This document shows positions 1 through 8,311 of a DNA stretch of 64,000 nucleotides, one piece after another. The notes under the pieces were generated by a model. The model searched no databases. It was not told the origin of the DNA and was given only the letters and a program-made list of their open reading frames with translations. A program made the translations under genes and the position numbers. This DNA is from Cesiribacteraceae bacterium YIM B00369 (GTDB lineage: Bacteria; Bacteroidota; Bacteroidia; Cytophagales; Cyclobacteriaceae): positions 1 to 64,000 of the forward strand of contig JAFMYY010000004.1 of NCBI GenBank assembly GCA_017948555.1, given 5' to 3'. Position 1 is the stretch's first letter. Each line of letters starts with the position of its first letter.

Positions 1-106
1 GATAACCCTAAATTTAGTGAAGGGACTTTTTCAGTGGCCTCCTTAATGCTCCGGGTTTTCTTTTTTTTACTAAATTCAAAGTTTAAACATTATTTTTTAA
101 AATTTC
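1..106. other. Non-coding left edge
   Basis: No gene is visible here. An AACCC near base 4 could pair with the GGGTT near base 53, which is followed by a run of T residues (about 55-68). This may be the tail of a terminator for a transcript that starts outside the window. The pairing is imperfect and the upstream gene is not seen, so the reading is weak. Confidence 0.35.
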
Positions 107-139
107 TTTGCATTGTTCATTATAAAGTCTATACCTTTG
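107..139 (+). promoter_or_regulatory. Bacteroidota primary-sigma promoter for the YceI-like gene
   Basis: TTTG at 107-110 and TACCTTTG at 132-139 are separated by 21 nt. This matches the Bacteroidota consensus TTTG-N19-21-TAnnTTTG exactly. Transcription would start near 145, leaving a leader of about 45 nt rich in A before the ATG at 191. Confidence 0.75.
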
Positions 140-190
140 CAATACTAATCAACCAATAAAATTTTACAATCTTAACCAAATTCCAAAAAA

Positions 191-913
191 ATGAAAATGT
201 TGAAACAATCAGCTCTTGCCCTTTCATTTGTTCTTTCTCTTGCAGCCTGCGATAGCGGCACTAAAGGAACAGAAGCAGAAACCGGTGCAGCACAGGAAGT
301 GGTTGAAGTAGCTGAGGCTTCTTCTTACTCCCTGGATCAGGCAAACAGCCAGGTAATCTGGAATGGCCGTAAGCCAGGTGGAGAGCACCATGGAACTATT
401 GCAGTAAAAGACGGACAAATACAGCTTAAAGATAATAAAGTAGTGGGTGGTACCATTCAAATGGACCTTACCCAAATTAATGCTCAGGATGTACAGGGAG
501 AAGATAAGCAGAAACTGGAAGGCCACCTGAAATCTCCTGACTTCTTCTATGTTGAGCAGTATCCTACTGCAAAGTTTGTAATTACGTCTGTGGAAGAATT
601 CAGCGGCGAAATCAGCGCTGATGAAAAACCTCAGGACACTGAAAACAATGCTGAGTATGACCGTTACGTACTGGAAAACCCAACTCATAAAGTAACAGGT
701 AACCTTACCCTGCGCGACACTACACTTAGCATAACCATTCCTGCCAAAATTGAGGTGAAAGAAAATGAGGTTACAGCCAGATCAAGATTCGTTATTGACC
801 GCTCTAAATGGAATGTTAATTTCATGGATGAAAGCAATGTAACTGCACAGGCTAAAGATAAATTTATCTACAACAAGGTAAATGTTGGCTTTGATGTGGT
901 AGCTAAGAAATAA
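191..913 (+). CDS. YceI-family lipoprotein
   Basis: A 240-residue secreted lipoprotein. The signal peptide ends in a lipobox (SLAAC, Cys20) and is followed by a short acidic, low-complexity linker. The rest, from about residue 45, resembles the YceI family, a lipocalin-like barrel that binds isoprenoid or other amphipathic molecules: it opens with the typical YSLDQANSQVIWNG strand and closes with the characteristic RSRFVIDRSKWNVNF segment. The ligand cannot be inferred. The gene stands alone, with its own promoter at 107-139 and a strong terminator immediately downstream. Family assignment is firm, function is not. Confidence 0.88.
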   Translation: MKMLKQSALALSFVLSLAACDSGTKGTEAETGAAQEVVEVAEASSYSLDQANSQVIWNGRKPGGEHHGTIAVKDGQIQLKDNKVVGGTIQMDLTQINAQDVQGEDKQKLEGHLKSPDFFYVEQYPTAKFVITSVEEFSGEISADEKPQDTENNAEYDRYVLENPTHKVTGNLTLRDTTLSITIPAKIEVKENEVTARSRFVIDRSKWNVNFMDESNVTAQAKDKFIYNKVNVGFDVVAKK

Positions 914-941
914 GCTTAACAAGCTTTAAGTAATTATCAGT

Positions 942-984
942 AAAAAGGCTGTTTTTGAGAGTGATCTCAAAACGGCCTTTTTTT
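942..984 (+). terminator. Rho-independent terminator after the YceI-like gene
   Basis: A long stem pairs AAAAAGGC and TTTTTGAGA with TCTCAAAA and GGCCTTTTTTT around a GTGA loop. It lies inside the longest possible open frame of the next gene (from 955), which argues that pabB really starts at 1024. Confidence 0.85.
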
Positions 985-1023
985 ATATCTTTGCCTTTTA
1001 CTCATTTCCAGTCAAAAAGAGAT

Positions 1024-2313
1024 ATGTCAACCAGCCGCCAGAGTTTTCAATACACAGCGGATTTTGTACAAAAGGCGCTGAACTGGGCTGCTACCCATCC
1101 TTACTGCAGCTATTTTACTTCCAATGGTATCCCCTATCCTGAGGGGGCTTTTCCTGAATTGCTGGCTGCAGGAACAAACATAGCCCTGAATTCAGAGGAA
1201 GCTCCGTTTGATAAGCTGCAAAAACTGCATGAGGAACAAAAAAGCTGGTTAATCGGCTACTTTACCTATGACCTGAAAAATGAAATTCACCGGTTAACAA
1301 GCTCTAACCCTCTTACTGTTTCTTTCCCTTCCTGCACTTTTTACCAACCGGACTACCTCCTGTTTTTCCGGAAGGAAGAGGTGGAAATATTATGTTATAA
1401 GGGAAAGCCTGAGGAGGTAATGGCCGCCATTAAAGCCACCCCACTTCCCGAACCTGCCGGCATCCCCCATATAACCCTTCGCTCCCATATGCTGCGGGAA
1501 GAATATATAGCTAAAGTGAAAGCTGTTAAGGAACATATACTGCAGGGCGACTGCTATGAACTGAACCTTTGCCAGGAGTTTTCGGCCAGTGAGGTGGAGC
1601 TAAACCCTCTCAGCCTTTTTTTAGCTTTGAACCGGCTCTCTCCTGCTCCTTTTGCTTCTTTCCAGAAGTTTTCCAACCAGTATTTAATATGCGCTTCCCC
1701 TGAGCGATTTCTTAAAAAAGAAGGGGATGTACTTACTTCTCAACCGATAAAAGGGACCATCAGGAGAGGAAAAACCCCCGGAGAGGATGAGGCTTTAAAG
1801 CACCAGCTGCTGAATGATGAAAAAGAAAGAGCAGAAAATATGATGATTGTGGATCTGGTGCGGAATGATCTTGCAATCAGCTCCCTGCCAGGCAGCGTAA
1901 AGGTTAAAGAAATGTTCGGAATTTACAGTTTCCGCCATGTCCATCAGATGATCTCCACCATCAGCTCCACGCTTCGCCCGGAACTTCCTTTTACAGAAGG
2001 TATCCGGAAAGCGTTTCCTATGGGCAGCATGACGGGTGCCCCTAAAAAGAAGGTGATGGAGCTAATAGACCATTATGAAAACAGCAGCCGTGGAATGTAT
2101 TCCGGAGCCGTGGGCTTTATTACTCCCGAAGGAAATTTCGATTTTAATGTAGTTATCCGCAGTCTCCTTTATGATGCCGCGGAGCGCAGGATCAGTTTTC
2201 AGGCTGGCGGGGCGATTACTTTTGATTCCGATCCGGAAAAAGAATATGAAGAATGCCTGCTGAAGGCCAGAGCACTTATGCAGGTACTGGGCCAGAGCAG
2301 TGCAGCACTATAA
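1024..2313 (+). CDS. pabB: Aminodeoxychorismate synthase component I
   Basis: A 429-residue chorismate-binding enzyme of the anthranilate synthase component I / PabB family. It would convert chorismate with ammonia to 4-amino-4-deoxychorismate for folate synthesis. The PIKGT motif, with Lys at about residue 243, is the form typical of PabB (anthranilate synthases have PIAGT). The C-terminal GSMTGAPKKKVMELI and FQAGGAITFDSDPEKE blocks belong to the chorismate-binding fold. The start at 1024 is preferred over a frame open from 955 because the upstream terminator occupies 942-984; a TATCTTTG -7 box lies at 986-993 but no matching -33 box is seen. No amidotransferase (pabA) or lyase (pabC) gene is adjacent. 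TrpE is a less likely alternative. Confidence 0.87.
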   Translation: MSTSRQSFQYTADFVQKALNWAATHPYCSYFTSNGIPYPEGAFPELLAAGTNIALNSEEAPFDKLQKLHEEQKSWLIGYFTYDLKNEIHRLTSSNPLTVSFPSCTFYQPDYLLFFRKEEVEILCYKGKPEEVMAAIKATPLPEPAGIPHITLRSHMLREEYIAKVKAVKEHILQGDCYELNLCQEFSASEVELNPLSLFLALNRLSPAPFASFQKFSNQYLICASPERFLKKEGDVLTSQPIKGTIRRGKTPGEDEALKHQLLNDEKERAENMMIVDLVRNDLAISSLPGSVKVKEMFGIYSFRHVHQMISTISSTLRPELPFTEGIRKAFPMGSMTGAPKKKVMELIDHYENSSRGMYSGAVGFITPEGNFDFNVVIRSLLYDAAERRISFQAGGAITFDSDPEKEYEECLLKARALMQVLGQSSAAL

Positions 2314-2495
2314 GCCTATGCTGGTTTTCTTCCGGAATTTACAAAACATCAGTTATCTGCCCTTCCCCGGAAAGAAAGCTGGTACAGGTACGCCTGAAGC
2401 AATTCTCCCCTCCTGTTTAAAATTATCAGCTCTTTTTTAAAAAGATCCTGAATGATTTTAACTAACACCTTGTTTAAAAAGGAATTATCATCGGG

Positions 2496-2528
2496 ACAAT
2501 TATTGCTGACAAATTGTCACAATTATTG
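2496..2528. repeat. Direct repeat flanking a TGACAA-A-TTGTCA palindrome in the miaB promoter
   Basis: ACAATTATTG occurs at 2496-2505 and again at 2519-2528, a 23-bp period. Between them lies the perfect 13-bp palindrome TGACAAATTGTCA (2507-2519), which covers the -33 element of the miaB promoter. The arrangement looks like an operator or activator site; the cognate protein is unknown. Confidence 0.6.
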
Positions 2529-2545
2529 GCTTTTAATTATATTTG
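2513..2545 (+). promoter_or_regulatory. Promoter of the miaB-secG operon
   Basis: ATTG at 2513-2516 and TATATTTG at 2538-2545 are 21 nt apart, a good match to the Bacteroidota promoter. Transcription would begin near 2551. It lies downstream of the TTG at 2514 that would otherwise extend the miaB frame, which supports the ATG at 2595. Confidence 0.7.
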
Positions 2546-2594
2546 CACAAACTTCCCTGAGAAGTTATACAGCAGTTTTAAGGAACAGGAACAC

Positions 2595-4064
2595 ATGGAT
2601 CAGATAATTAAAGATTTAGATATTCTTCCCCGCAGTGAGGAAAAGGCACAGGAAGAAAGTTGTGGGGTAAAAATCAGCAAAGAAGTTAATACAGGCAAAA
2701 CCCGCAAATTATATATTGAGAGTTATGGCTGCCAGATGAACTTCTCCGATAGTGAGATTGTGACCTCCATTATGCACCAGGATGGCTTTGACACTACTGC
2801 AACAGCAGAGTCGGCAGATGTTATCTTCCTGAATACCTGCTCTATCCGTGAAAAAGCGGAACAGACCGTCCGTAACCGCCTTGTGCATTTCAACAGCATG
2901 AAGAAAAGCAGGCCCGGCCTGATGATAGGCATTCTAGGCTGTATGGCTGAGCGGCTGAAAGAAAAACTGCTTGAAGAAGAAAAAATGGTGGACCTTGTTG
3001 CAGGCCCTGACTCTTATCGCGATCTGCCAAAACTGATAAGCGAGGTGGATGGCGGTACTAAAGCTGTTAACACCTTTCTGTCGCGTGAGGAAACTTATGC
3101 CGATATAAGCCCCGTGCGTTTGAATTCTAACGGAGTAACAGCATTTATTTCTATTATGCGCGGCTGCGATAATATGTGCTCTTTCTGCGTGGTTCCTTTT
3201 ACCAGAGGCCGCGAACGAAGCAGAGATCCTCATTCAGTTGTAGCTGAAGCCCGTGGCCTTTTTGAGCAGGGCTTTAGGGAAGTTACTTTGCTGGGCCAGA
3301 ATGTGGATTCCTACAAATGGTCTCCGGAGGTAAACAATAAAGCGCAGCTGGAGAAAAAAGGGGTAAGTGATATAGTTAATTTTGCGGAACTTCTGCAAAT
3401 GGTGGCCGACATCCACCCCGACCTGAGGGTACGCTTCTCCACCTCCCACCCTAAAGATATTACAGACGAGGTACTGCATACCATTGCCCGTAATGAAAAT
3501 ATTTGTGATTACATACACCTTCCGGCGCAGAGCGGAAATACAAGGGTGCTGAACCAGATGAACCGGACCTACGACCGGGACTGGTACATTAACCGGGTGG
3601 ATGCTATCAGGAGCATCATCGGACCGGAATGCGGCATCAGCTCAGATATGATTGCCGGCTTCTGCACCGAAACGGAAGAAGAACATCAGGATACCCTTAG
3701 CCTGATGGATTATGTGAAGTACGACTTTTCGTATATGTTCTTTTATTCTGAAAGGCCGGGAACACTCGCTGCCCGTAAATTTACAGATGATGTCCCTCTG
3801 GAAGTTAAAAAGCGCCGCCTTCAGGAAATTATCGCGAAACAGCAGATTCATTCCCTGGAGCGTAATAAACTGGAGGTCGGGAAAATCCATAGAGTATTAA
3901 TTGAAGGAACCTCCCGAAAATCTGAAGAACAGCTCCAGGGCAGGAACAGCGCCAATAAGGTAATTGTATTTGACCGCGGAAATCATCAAAAAGGAGAATA
4001 TGTAAACGTGTTAGTTACAGATTGTACTGCTGCCACCCTGTTTGGTCAGGTAGCAGAGCAGTAA
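2595..4064 (+). CDS. miaB: tRNA-2-methylthio-N6-dimethylallyladenosine synthase
   Basis: A 489-residue radical-SAM methylthiotransferase that modifies A37 of tRNAs reading UNN codons. The N-terminal UPF0004 domain carries the three cluster cysteines (about C46 in [14 protein letters not shown]82 in [12 protein letters not shown] and C116 in LGCMAER). The radical-SAM motif [10 protein letters not shown] gives C191, C195 and C198. The last 70 or so residues form a TRAM-like domain. The start is set by the promoter at 2513-2545. It is the first gene of a probable operon with the sigma-54 activator, lptE, a TPR gene and secG. Confidence 0.95.
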   Translation: MDQIIKDLDILPRSEEKAQEESCGVKISKEVNTGKTRKLYIESYGCQMNFSDSEIVTSIMHQDGFDTTATAESADVIFLNTCSIREKAEQTVRNRLVHFNSMKKSRPGLMIGILGCMAERLKEKLLEEEKMVDLVAGPDSYRDLPKLISEVDGGTKAVNTFLSREETYADISPVRLNSNGVTAFISIMRGCDNMCSFCVVPFTRGRERSRDPHSVVAEARGLFEQGFREVTLLGQNVDSYKWSPEVNNKAQLEKKGVSDIVNFAELLQMVADIHPDLRVRFSTSHPKDITDEVLHTIARNENICDYIHLPAQSGNTRVLNQMNRTYDRDWYINRVDAIRSIIGPECGISSDMIAGFCTETEEEHQDTLSLMDYVKYDFSYMFFYSERPGTLAARKFTDDVPLEVKKRRLQEIIAKQQIHSLERNKLEVGKIHRVLIEGTSRKSEEQLQGRNSANKVIVFDRGNHQKGEYVNVLVTDCTAATLFGQVAEQ

Positions 4065-4105
4065 TACTAATTTTTTGTGAACCGGTAATTTAAAGCAGGT
4101 CGCCC

Positions 4106-5392
4106 GTGCAAGACAGAGAAATTTTAAGCATAAAACAAAGGTTCGGCATAATTGGCAATTCACCACTGCTAAACCATGCCATTACAGTGGCTGCACAAGT
4201 GGCAGGTACTGATATGACAGTACTTATTACCGGCGAAAGTGGAGTGGGTAAAGAATCGTTCTCCAAAATTATTCACCACCTGGGCGCACGCAAACATGGT
4301 CAGTTTATAGCTATTAACTGTGGGGCTATTCCGGAGGGAACCATAGATTCGGAATTATTCGGCCACGAAAAAGGATCGTTTACCGGTGCTTCAGAGGCCC
4401 GCAAAGGCTATTTTGAAGTTACAGACGGGGGTACCATTTTCCTTGACGAAATTGGCGAAATGCCTTTGGGTACACAGGCCCGCCTTTTAAGGGTACTGGA
4501 AAACGGCGAGTTTATAAGGGTAGGTTCTTCAAAAGTTCAGAAAACAGATGTAAGAGTGGTTGCGGCCACTAATGTAAAATTACTGGACGCCGTATCGAAA
4601 GGCAAGTTCCGCGAAGACCTGTATTACCGATTAAATACTGTTCCTATTTACGTTCCTCCCCTCAGGGAGCGGGGCGATGATGTGGAATTACTCTTCCGGA
4701 AGTTCGCCTCTGATTTTTCAGAAAAATACAGAGTAAAACCGATAAAACTCACCCATGAAGCTGTAGGGGTTCTTCTTAAATACCGCTTCCCGGGAAATAT
4801 ACGCCAACTGAAAAACCTGGTGGAGCAAATGTCGGTCCTGGAAATGGACAGGGAGATAACCGCTGAAACTTTGCTGAAATACCTGCCGAAGGAAACCAGC
4901 CTTACTCCTGCCCTGTTTAAGCAGGCCGGAAAACAGGACGATGGGTTTTCGGAGCGGGACCTCCTGTATAAAGTGCTTTTTGAAATGCGCCGCGACCTTA
5001 CAGACCTGAAAAAGCTGGTGCATGAGGTACTGCAAAACGAGCAATATGGCAGCGAAATTCTTGAAGACAACCAGGAGCTTTTCCATAACCTTCATACTCC
5101 TGTTGATTTCAATGATATTGAACCTCCTCAAAGCAATATAAGGATTGAGCGGCCGACGCTGGAAGAAAGACAGCGCCAGGAAGAACGCAAAAGGTATGAA
5201 CTGGCCAAAGTAGAAGATATACCTCATGAAACTGAGGAAGCAGAATCACTTTCTTTAGAGAAAAAAGAAAAGGAAATGATTATCCGGGCGTTACAGAAAA
5301 ACAATAATAAAAGAAAGCATGCAGCCCGTGACCTGGGCATTTCTGAAAGAACGCTCTACAGGAAGATTAAGCAATATGAAATCAGTGAATAA
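4106..5392 (+). CDS. Sigma-54-dependent transcriptional activator without receiver domain
   Basis: A 428-residue enhancer-binding protein that would remodel RNA polymerase-sigma-54 using ATP. The AAA+ domain starts almost at residue 1: Walker A GESGVGKE (43-50), sigma-54 contact loop GSFTGA (90-95, with Ser in place of the Ala of GAFTGA), Walker B TIFLDEIGE and the YYRLNTVPIYVPPLRER block. There is no receiver, GAF or PAS domain, so activity must be controlled by level or by another protein. A charged linker of about 110 residues leads to a Fis-type helix-turn-helix near the C terminus (NKRKHAARDLGISERTLYRKIKQY). The start is GTG. It lies 41 bp after miaB, and its 3' end overlaps lptE by 17 bp. 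Confidence 0.92.
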   Translation: MQDREILSIKQRFGIIGNSPLLNHAITVAAQVAGTDMTVLITGESGVGKESFSKIIHHLGARKHGQFIAINCGAIPEGTIDSELFGHEKGSFTGASEARKGYFEVTDGGTIFLDEIGEMPLGTQARLLRVLENGEFIRVGSSKVQKTDVRVVAATNVKLLDAVSKGKFREDLYYRLNTVPIYVPPLRERGDDVELLFRKFASDFSEKYRVKPIKLTHEAVGVLLKYRFPGNIRQLKNLVEQMSVLEMDREITAETLLKYLPKETSLTPALFKQAGKQDDGFSERDLLYKVLFEMRRDLTDLKKLVHEVLQNEQYGSEILEDNQELFHNLHTPVDFNDIEPPQSNIRIERPTLEERQRQEERKRYELAKVEDIPHETEEAESLSLEKKEKEMIIRALQKNNNKRKHAARDLGISERTLYRKIKQYEISE

Positions 5393-5912
5393 AATCCGTA
5401 CCACCTTATGCCTTTTGCTTTTAATTTTGCATTTACAGGGCTGTGGTGTGTATTCCTTTACAGGAGTTAACTTATCTCCCACCGTGCAGACCATATCGGT
5501 GCAGACCTTTTATAACGATACAGGTATGGGGCCCCCGAACATATCCCAGGAATTAACCGAGTCGCTGCGTACCTATTACCAGCGGAACACGAGCCTTGGG
5601 CTGGTAAATTCGGAAGGAGACCTGCAACTGGAAGGAAGCATTATCGGGTATACACTTACCCCTGTTGCTCCCACCGCCTCCGGTAATCAGAATACGCCTG
5701 ACCGGGCAGGTATGCAACGCCTGACTATTACGGTTAAAGTAGATTTTATCAATACTCAGGACGAAACACAGAATTTCAGCAAGAACTTCTCCTTTTACGA
5801 TGATTATAACCCTGACCTGAATGAACTTACTGCAGTAGAGGCCACTTTAGTTACTAATATCTTCGATACCATCATCCTTGATATTTTTACCAATACTGTG
5901 GCAAACTGGTAA
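5376..5912 (+). CDS. lptE: LptE-family LPS assembly lipoprotein
   Basis: A 178-residue outer-membrane lipoprotein expected to plug the LptD barrel during lipopolysaccharide insertion. The ATG at 5376 gives a clean lipoprotein signal peptide with lipobox LQGC, then the GVYSFTGVNLSP segment typical of Bacteroidota LptE. An upstream frame from 5319 is open but would bury the signal peptide. The gene overlaps the sigma-54 activator by 17 bp, suggesting translational coupling. No LptD gene is in the window. The call rests on N-terminal pattern and synteny. Confidence 0.82.
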   Translation: MKSVNKIRTTLCLLLLILHLQGCGVYSFTGVNLSPTVQTISVQTFYNDTGMGPPNISQELTESLRTYYQRNTSLGLVNSEGDLQLEGSIIGYTLTPVAPTASGNQNTPDRAGMQRLTITVKVDFINTQDETQNFSKNFSFYDDYNPDLNELTAVEATLVTNIFDTIILDIFTNTVANW

Positions 5913-5953
5913 AAACTTTATACCTTTAACAGGACAACAAAATCTTTTTTGGT

Positions 5954-6862
5954 GTGAATAAGCAAAAATTTATCGAATTAGTAGATAATCCTTCCGGTAT
6001 CTGCGAAAAAGATGCCGGCATTCTGGCAGATTTAGCTGCTGCCTATCCCTATTCGTCCCTTGTTCATACAATGCTTGCCAAAGCTTTACGCAACAGCAGG
6101 GAATCTAAAGAAAGCCTTGCCACAGCTGCAGTATTTATTCCGGACCGTTCTGTACTTAAAGCAGTAATGGAGGATCAGCTTGTTAAAATAAGCAGTGCGG
6201 AATCTGAACCAATCAGGGTGGAAGATTCTGCCATAACAGCAGGTAAAGTCAGGGAAGCTAATAATAATGTTTCTGCTTCCATTCCTCCAGCTGAGCCAAT
6301 TCCCGAACAGGAAATGGAAAATAAAAATGATGTATTTCTGGAGCTGCAGGAAAACATGAAGAAGCTGAAAGAACAGAGAGACCTGCTCGGTAAACAGGGA
6401 GATATCCCGGAAGCCCCGGAAGAGGATGGCAACAGCAGGCTTCACCTGAACCGCGAAGAAGATCAGCAGGACCAGACAGGTACATCGGGCTTATCCACTC
6501 CTCCCCATCGTCTCGGAACGCTGCCTGAGCCCCTACAGGAACTCCTGGACACTAAAGAAGAAAAGGAAATTAATGATCCTAAAAGAAAAGAGCAGATAAA
6601 CCTGATAGATAATTTTCTGAAAAACAGTTCTTCCATAAGCAGAAAATACCGCTCAGCAGAGGAGCTGGATGATGAGCAAAACGATCTTACCAGTGAGTAT
6701 GCCTTTACCCCCCCTGATCTTGCCACTGAAAACCTTGCCCAAATTATGGTGCGGCAGGGAAAAACAGATAAGGCTATTGATATTTATGGAAAATTAATTT
6801 TGAAATATCCGCAAAAAAAAGCTTATTTTGCATCTTGTATTGAAAAGTTAAAAACCACCTGA
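5954..6862 (+). CDS. TPR-containing hypothetical protein of the secG operon
   Basis: A 302-residue protein with no signal peptide. The N-terminal 110 residues look helical, with a KFIELVDNPSGI opening and a YPYSSLVHTMLAKAL helix. The middle (about 110-240) is a hydrophilic, Glu/Lys-rich, probably disordered or coiled-coil region. The last 45 residues form one TPR-like hairpin (ATENLAQIMVRQGKTDKAI). The start is GTG. It lies 41 bp after lptE and 3 bp before secG, so it is almost certainly cotranscribed with secG. The function is unknown. Confidence 0.78.
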   Translation: MNKQKFIELVDNPSGICEKDAGILADLAAAYPYSSLVHTMLAKALRNSRESKESLATAAVFIPDRSVLKAVMEDQLVKISSAESEPIRVEDSAITAGKVREANNNVSASIPPAEPIPEQEMENKNDVFLELQENMKKLKEQRDLLGKQGDIPEAPEEDGNSRLHLNREEDQQDQTGTSGLSTPPHRLGTLPEPLQELLDTKEEKEINDPKRKEQINLIDNFLKNSSSISRKYRSAEELDDEQNDLTSEYAFTPPDLATENLAQIMVRQGKTDKAIDIYGKLILKYPQKKAYFASCIEKLKTT

Positions 6863-6865
6863 TTA

Positions 6866-7282
6866 ATGACTCTAATTATTGTTCTCATTGTAATTGTATC
6901 GCTGCTACTGATGTTGGTAATTCTTGCGCAAAATGCGAAGGGTGGCGGTTTATCTTCTCAGTTTGGCGGTTCCGGCACAAGCCAGGTAGTGGGTGTTAAG
7001 CGCACCGGCGATTTGCTGGAAAAAGTAACCTGGGGTTTGGGTATATTATTAATTGCCCTCACTATGTCCACAGTATTTTTCATGGACAGATCCGGTTCCG
7101 GTTACGTAAGCCCTAATATACAGCGTGCACAGGAACAACAGGTTGTACCTGGTTTCGGTGGCACCCAAATACAGGAAGAAGATGCTACAGAAGGAACTGC
7201 AGTACCAGCCGATGGTGAAGAAGTTGCTGATCCGGGCGTAAATCAATCAGCAGATCCTACCCGTACAGAAATTGAAGATTAA
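6866..7282 (+). CDS. secG: Preprotein translocase subunit SecG
   Basis: A 138-residue SecG, the auxiliary membrane subunit of SecYEG. The first helix (residues 1-22) is followed by the conserved LAQNAKGGGLSSQFGGSG loop, then a second helix (about 52-72). A hydrophilic acidic tail of about 65 residues extends beyond the typical core, as is common in Bacteroidota. It starts 3 bp after the TPR gene and ends the operon at a strong terminator. Confidence 0.93.
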   Translation: MTLIIVLIVIVSLLLMLVILAQNAKGGGLSSQFGGSGTSQVVGVKRTGDLLEKVTWGLGILLIALTMSTVFFMDRSGSGYVSPNIQRAQEQQVVPGFGGTQIQEEDATEGTAVPADGEEVADPGVNQSADPTRTEIED

Positions 7283-7318
7283 TTCTTGATACATCTTAAT
7301 ATAAAGGAAAAATAATAT

Positions 7319-7351
7319 AAAAGCCTTCACATAATGTGAAGGCTTTTTTTT
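7319..7351 (+). terminator. Terminator of the miaB-secG operon
   Basis: The perfect stem AAGCCTTCACA / TGTGAAGGCTT around a TAA loop is followed by a run of T. It lies between convergent genes; the A run on the left side is short, so it favours the plus strand. Confidence 0.88.
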
Positions 7352-8069
7352 ATGCTGCACGTCCTGCCAGTTCTTTTACCAGACTTCTTTTGGCAACGGG
7401 AATCAATGTTTCCTGGTAAGGACACATAATGTCAGCATCCAGTAAATAAGTAGCAGGGTTAGGCAATTCAGGAAATCTTTTTACAAGGTCCAGCTTCATG
7501 TGCTCAAAAGTATGCCCTATCCTGCGCCTTACGCTTTCAAGGAATTGCAGGTTAAGGGCGCGGTATTTTTCTTCTGCACCGGTAAATACGGTCAGCTCAT
7601 ACCGGAAAATTTTTGTTTCCACCTTCAGCCTTTCCTGAACGAGCAGGTACCCTTCTTTTGCATATAGCGGGGATATTCCAACAGGTGTAAGAGAAACTTT
7701 GGATTCAACATATTCATAAAGCTCCTTCCCCTCATCCAGGGCAGCCTTTAACCGTGGAATAGAAAATGACATGATGTCATTCAGTTCTTCCATTAAAGGT
7801 TCATCTGCCACCATTTTTTCATAGATCAGTTTCAGGTTTCTCAGATCTGCCTTGGTTATACGCTGCGGAAAAGATTTTTTTATCAACTCGCCGTTTTGCT
7901 TTATAGAAAGCAGATTGTTGTAATGAAAAACCAGGTCGGCCAGAAAAGGATACAGCCTCTGATGATCGAACTGCTGTTTAACTTCCTGTAAATAAGCCAG
8001 GAGCAGGTATTTTTTATATTCAAAATCAATATGCCCCTGTGTTAACCAATCATGTGGTAGTTCTTTCAT
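7350..8069 (-). CDS. Hypothetical protein, Bacteroidota type
   Basis: A 239-residue soluble protein of no recognised family. It lacks a signal peptide or membrane segment and looks mostly helical in the first 150 residues, with regular charged and leucine-rich segments, followed by a mixed C-terminal part that contains a DADIMCPYQETLIPVAKRSLVKEL segment. The ATG at 8069 is preferred to a TTG two codons upstream. It is transcribed away from groES, sharing a 242-bp intergenic region that contains an inverted TGACAA/TTGTCA pair. Confidence 0.7.
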   Translation of the reverse strand: MKELPHDWLTQGHIDFEYKKYLLLAYLQEVKQQFDHQRLYPFLADLVFHYNNLLSIKQNGELIKKSFPQRITKADLRNLKLIYEKMVADEPLMEELNDIMSFSIPRLKAALDEGKELYEYVESKVSLTPVGISPLYAKEGYLLVQERLKVETKIFRYELTVFTGAEEKYRALNLQFLESVRRRIGHTFEHMKLDLVKRFPELPNPATYLLDADIMCPYQETLIPVAKRSLVKELAGRAA

Positions 8070-8109
8070 AAACAAACAAGTTTAGTTTAAAAGAATATAC
8101 GCAAAATCC

Positions 8110-8139
8110 CTGACAACATTACCACTGCCCTATTGTCAG
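8110..8139. repeat. Inverted repeat upstream of groES (candidate activator site)
   Basis: CTGACAA (8110-8116) and TTGTCAG (8133-8139) are perfect inverted 7-mers separated by 16 nt. They lie about 96 bp upstream of the -24 element of the candidate sigma-54 promoter, a usual distance for an enhancer-binding site. They are also 41 bp from the start of the divergent gene, so they could serve that gene instead. Confidence 0.5.
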
Positions 8140-8170
8140 TTATGCTGGCAGGTATGTAGTAAAAACATTA

Positions 8171-8201
8171 AATTTTACTGAAAAACCGGCTTAATTTTAC
8201 T
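8171..8201. repeat. AT-rich direct repeat between the inverted repeat and the groES promoter
   Basis: AATTTTACT occurs at 8171-8179 and 8193-8201, a 22-bp period (about two helical turns). It could be a protein-binding or DNA-bending site. The sequence is AT-rich and chance is a fair alternative. Confidence 0.35.
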
Positions 8202-8234
8202 TAAAACAAGCCAAAGCCCTGTACCCGCTTTATT

Positions 8235-8250
8235 TGGCACAGGAAATGCT
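8235..8250 (+). promoter_or_regulatory. Candidate sigma-54 (-24/-12) promoter of groESL
   Basis: TGGCAC (8235-8240), 5 nt, then ATGCT (8246-8250) matches the sigma-54 consensus TGGCAC-N5-TTGCW at all but one position. The invariant GG and GC are present with the required spacing (G8237 to C8249 is 12). Transcription would start near 8261, leaving a 50-nt leader. No CIRCE element and no good TAnnTTTG promoter was found in this region. Confidence 0.55.
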
Positions 8251-8311
8251 ATAAGCATGACAGCAACTAAAACACAACATTTTTATACAATAAAACAAAC
8301 TAAGAAAAGCG

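Noticed and set aside
955-1023. N-terminal extension of pabB from 955
   Set aside because: It overlaps the terminator hairpin at 942-984 and a -7-like box; the sequence does not look like PabB before 1024.
2514-2594. N-terminal extension of miaB from TTG 2514
   Set aside because: The promoter -33 and -7 boxes lie inside it, so it would not be transcribed in full.
8070-8311. CIRCE element upstream of groES
   Set aside because: I looked for TTAGCACTC-N9-GAGTGCTAA and found nothing close.
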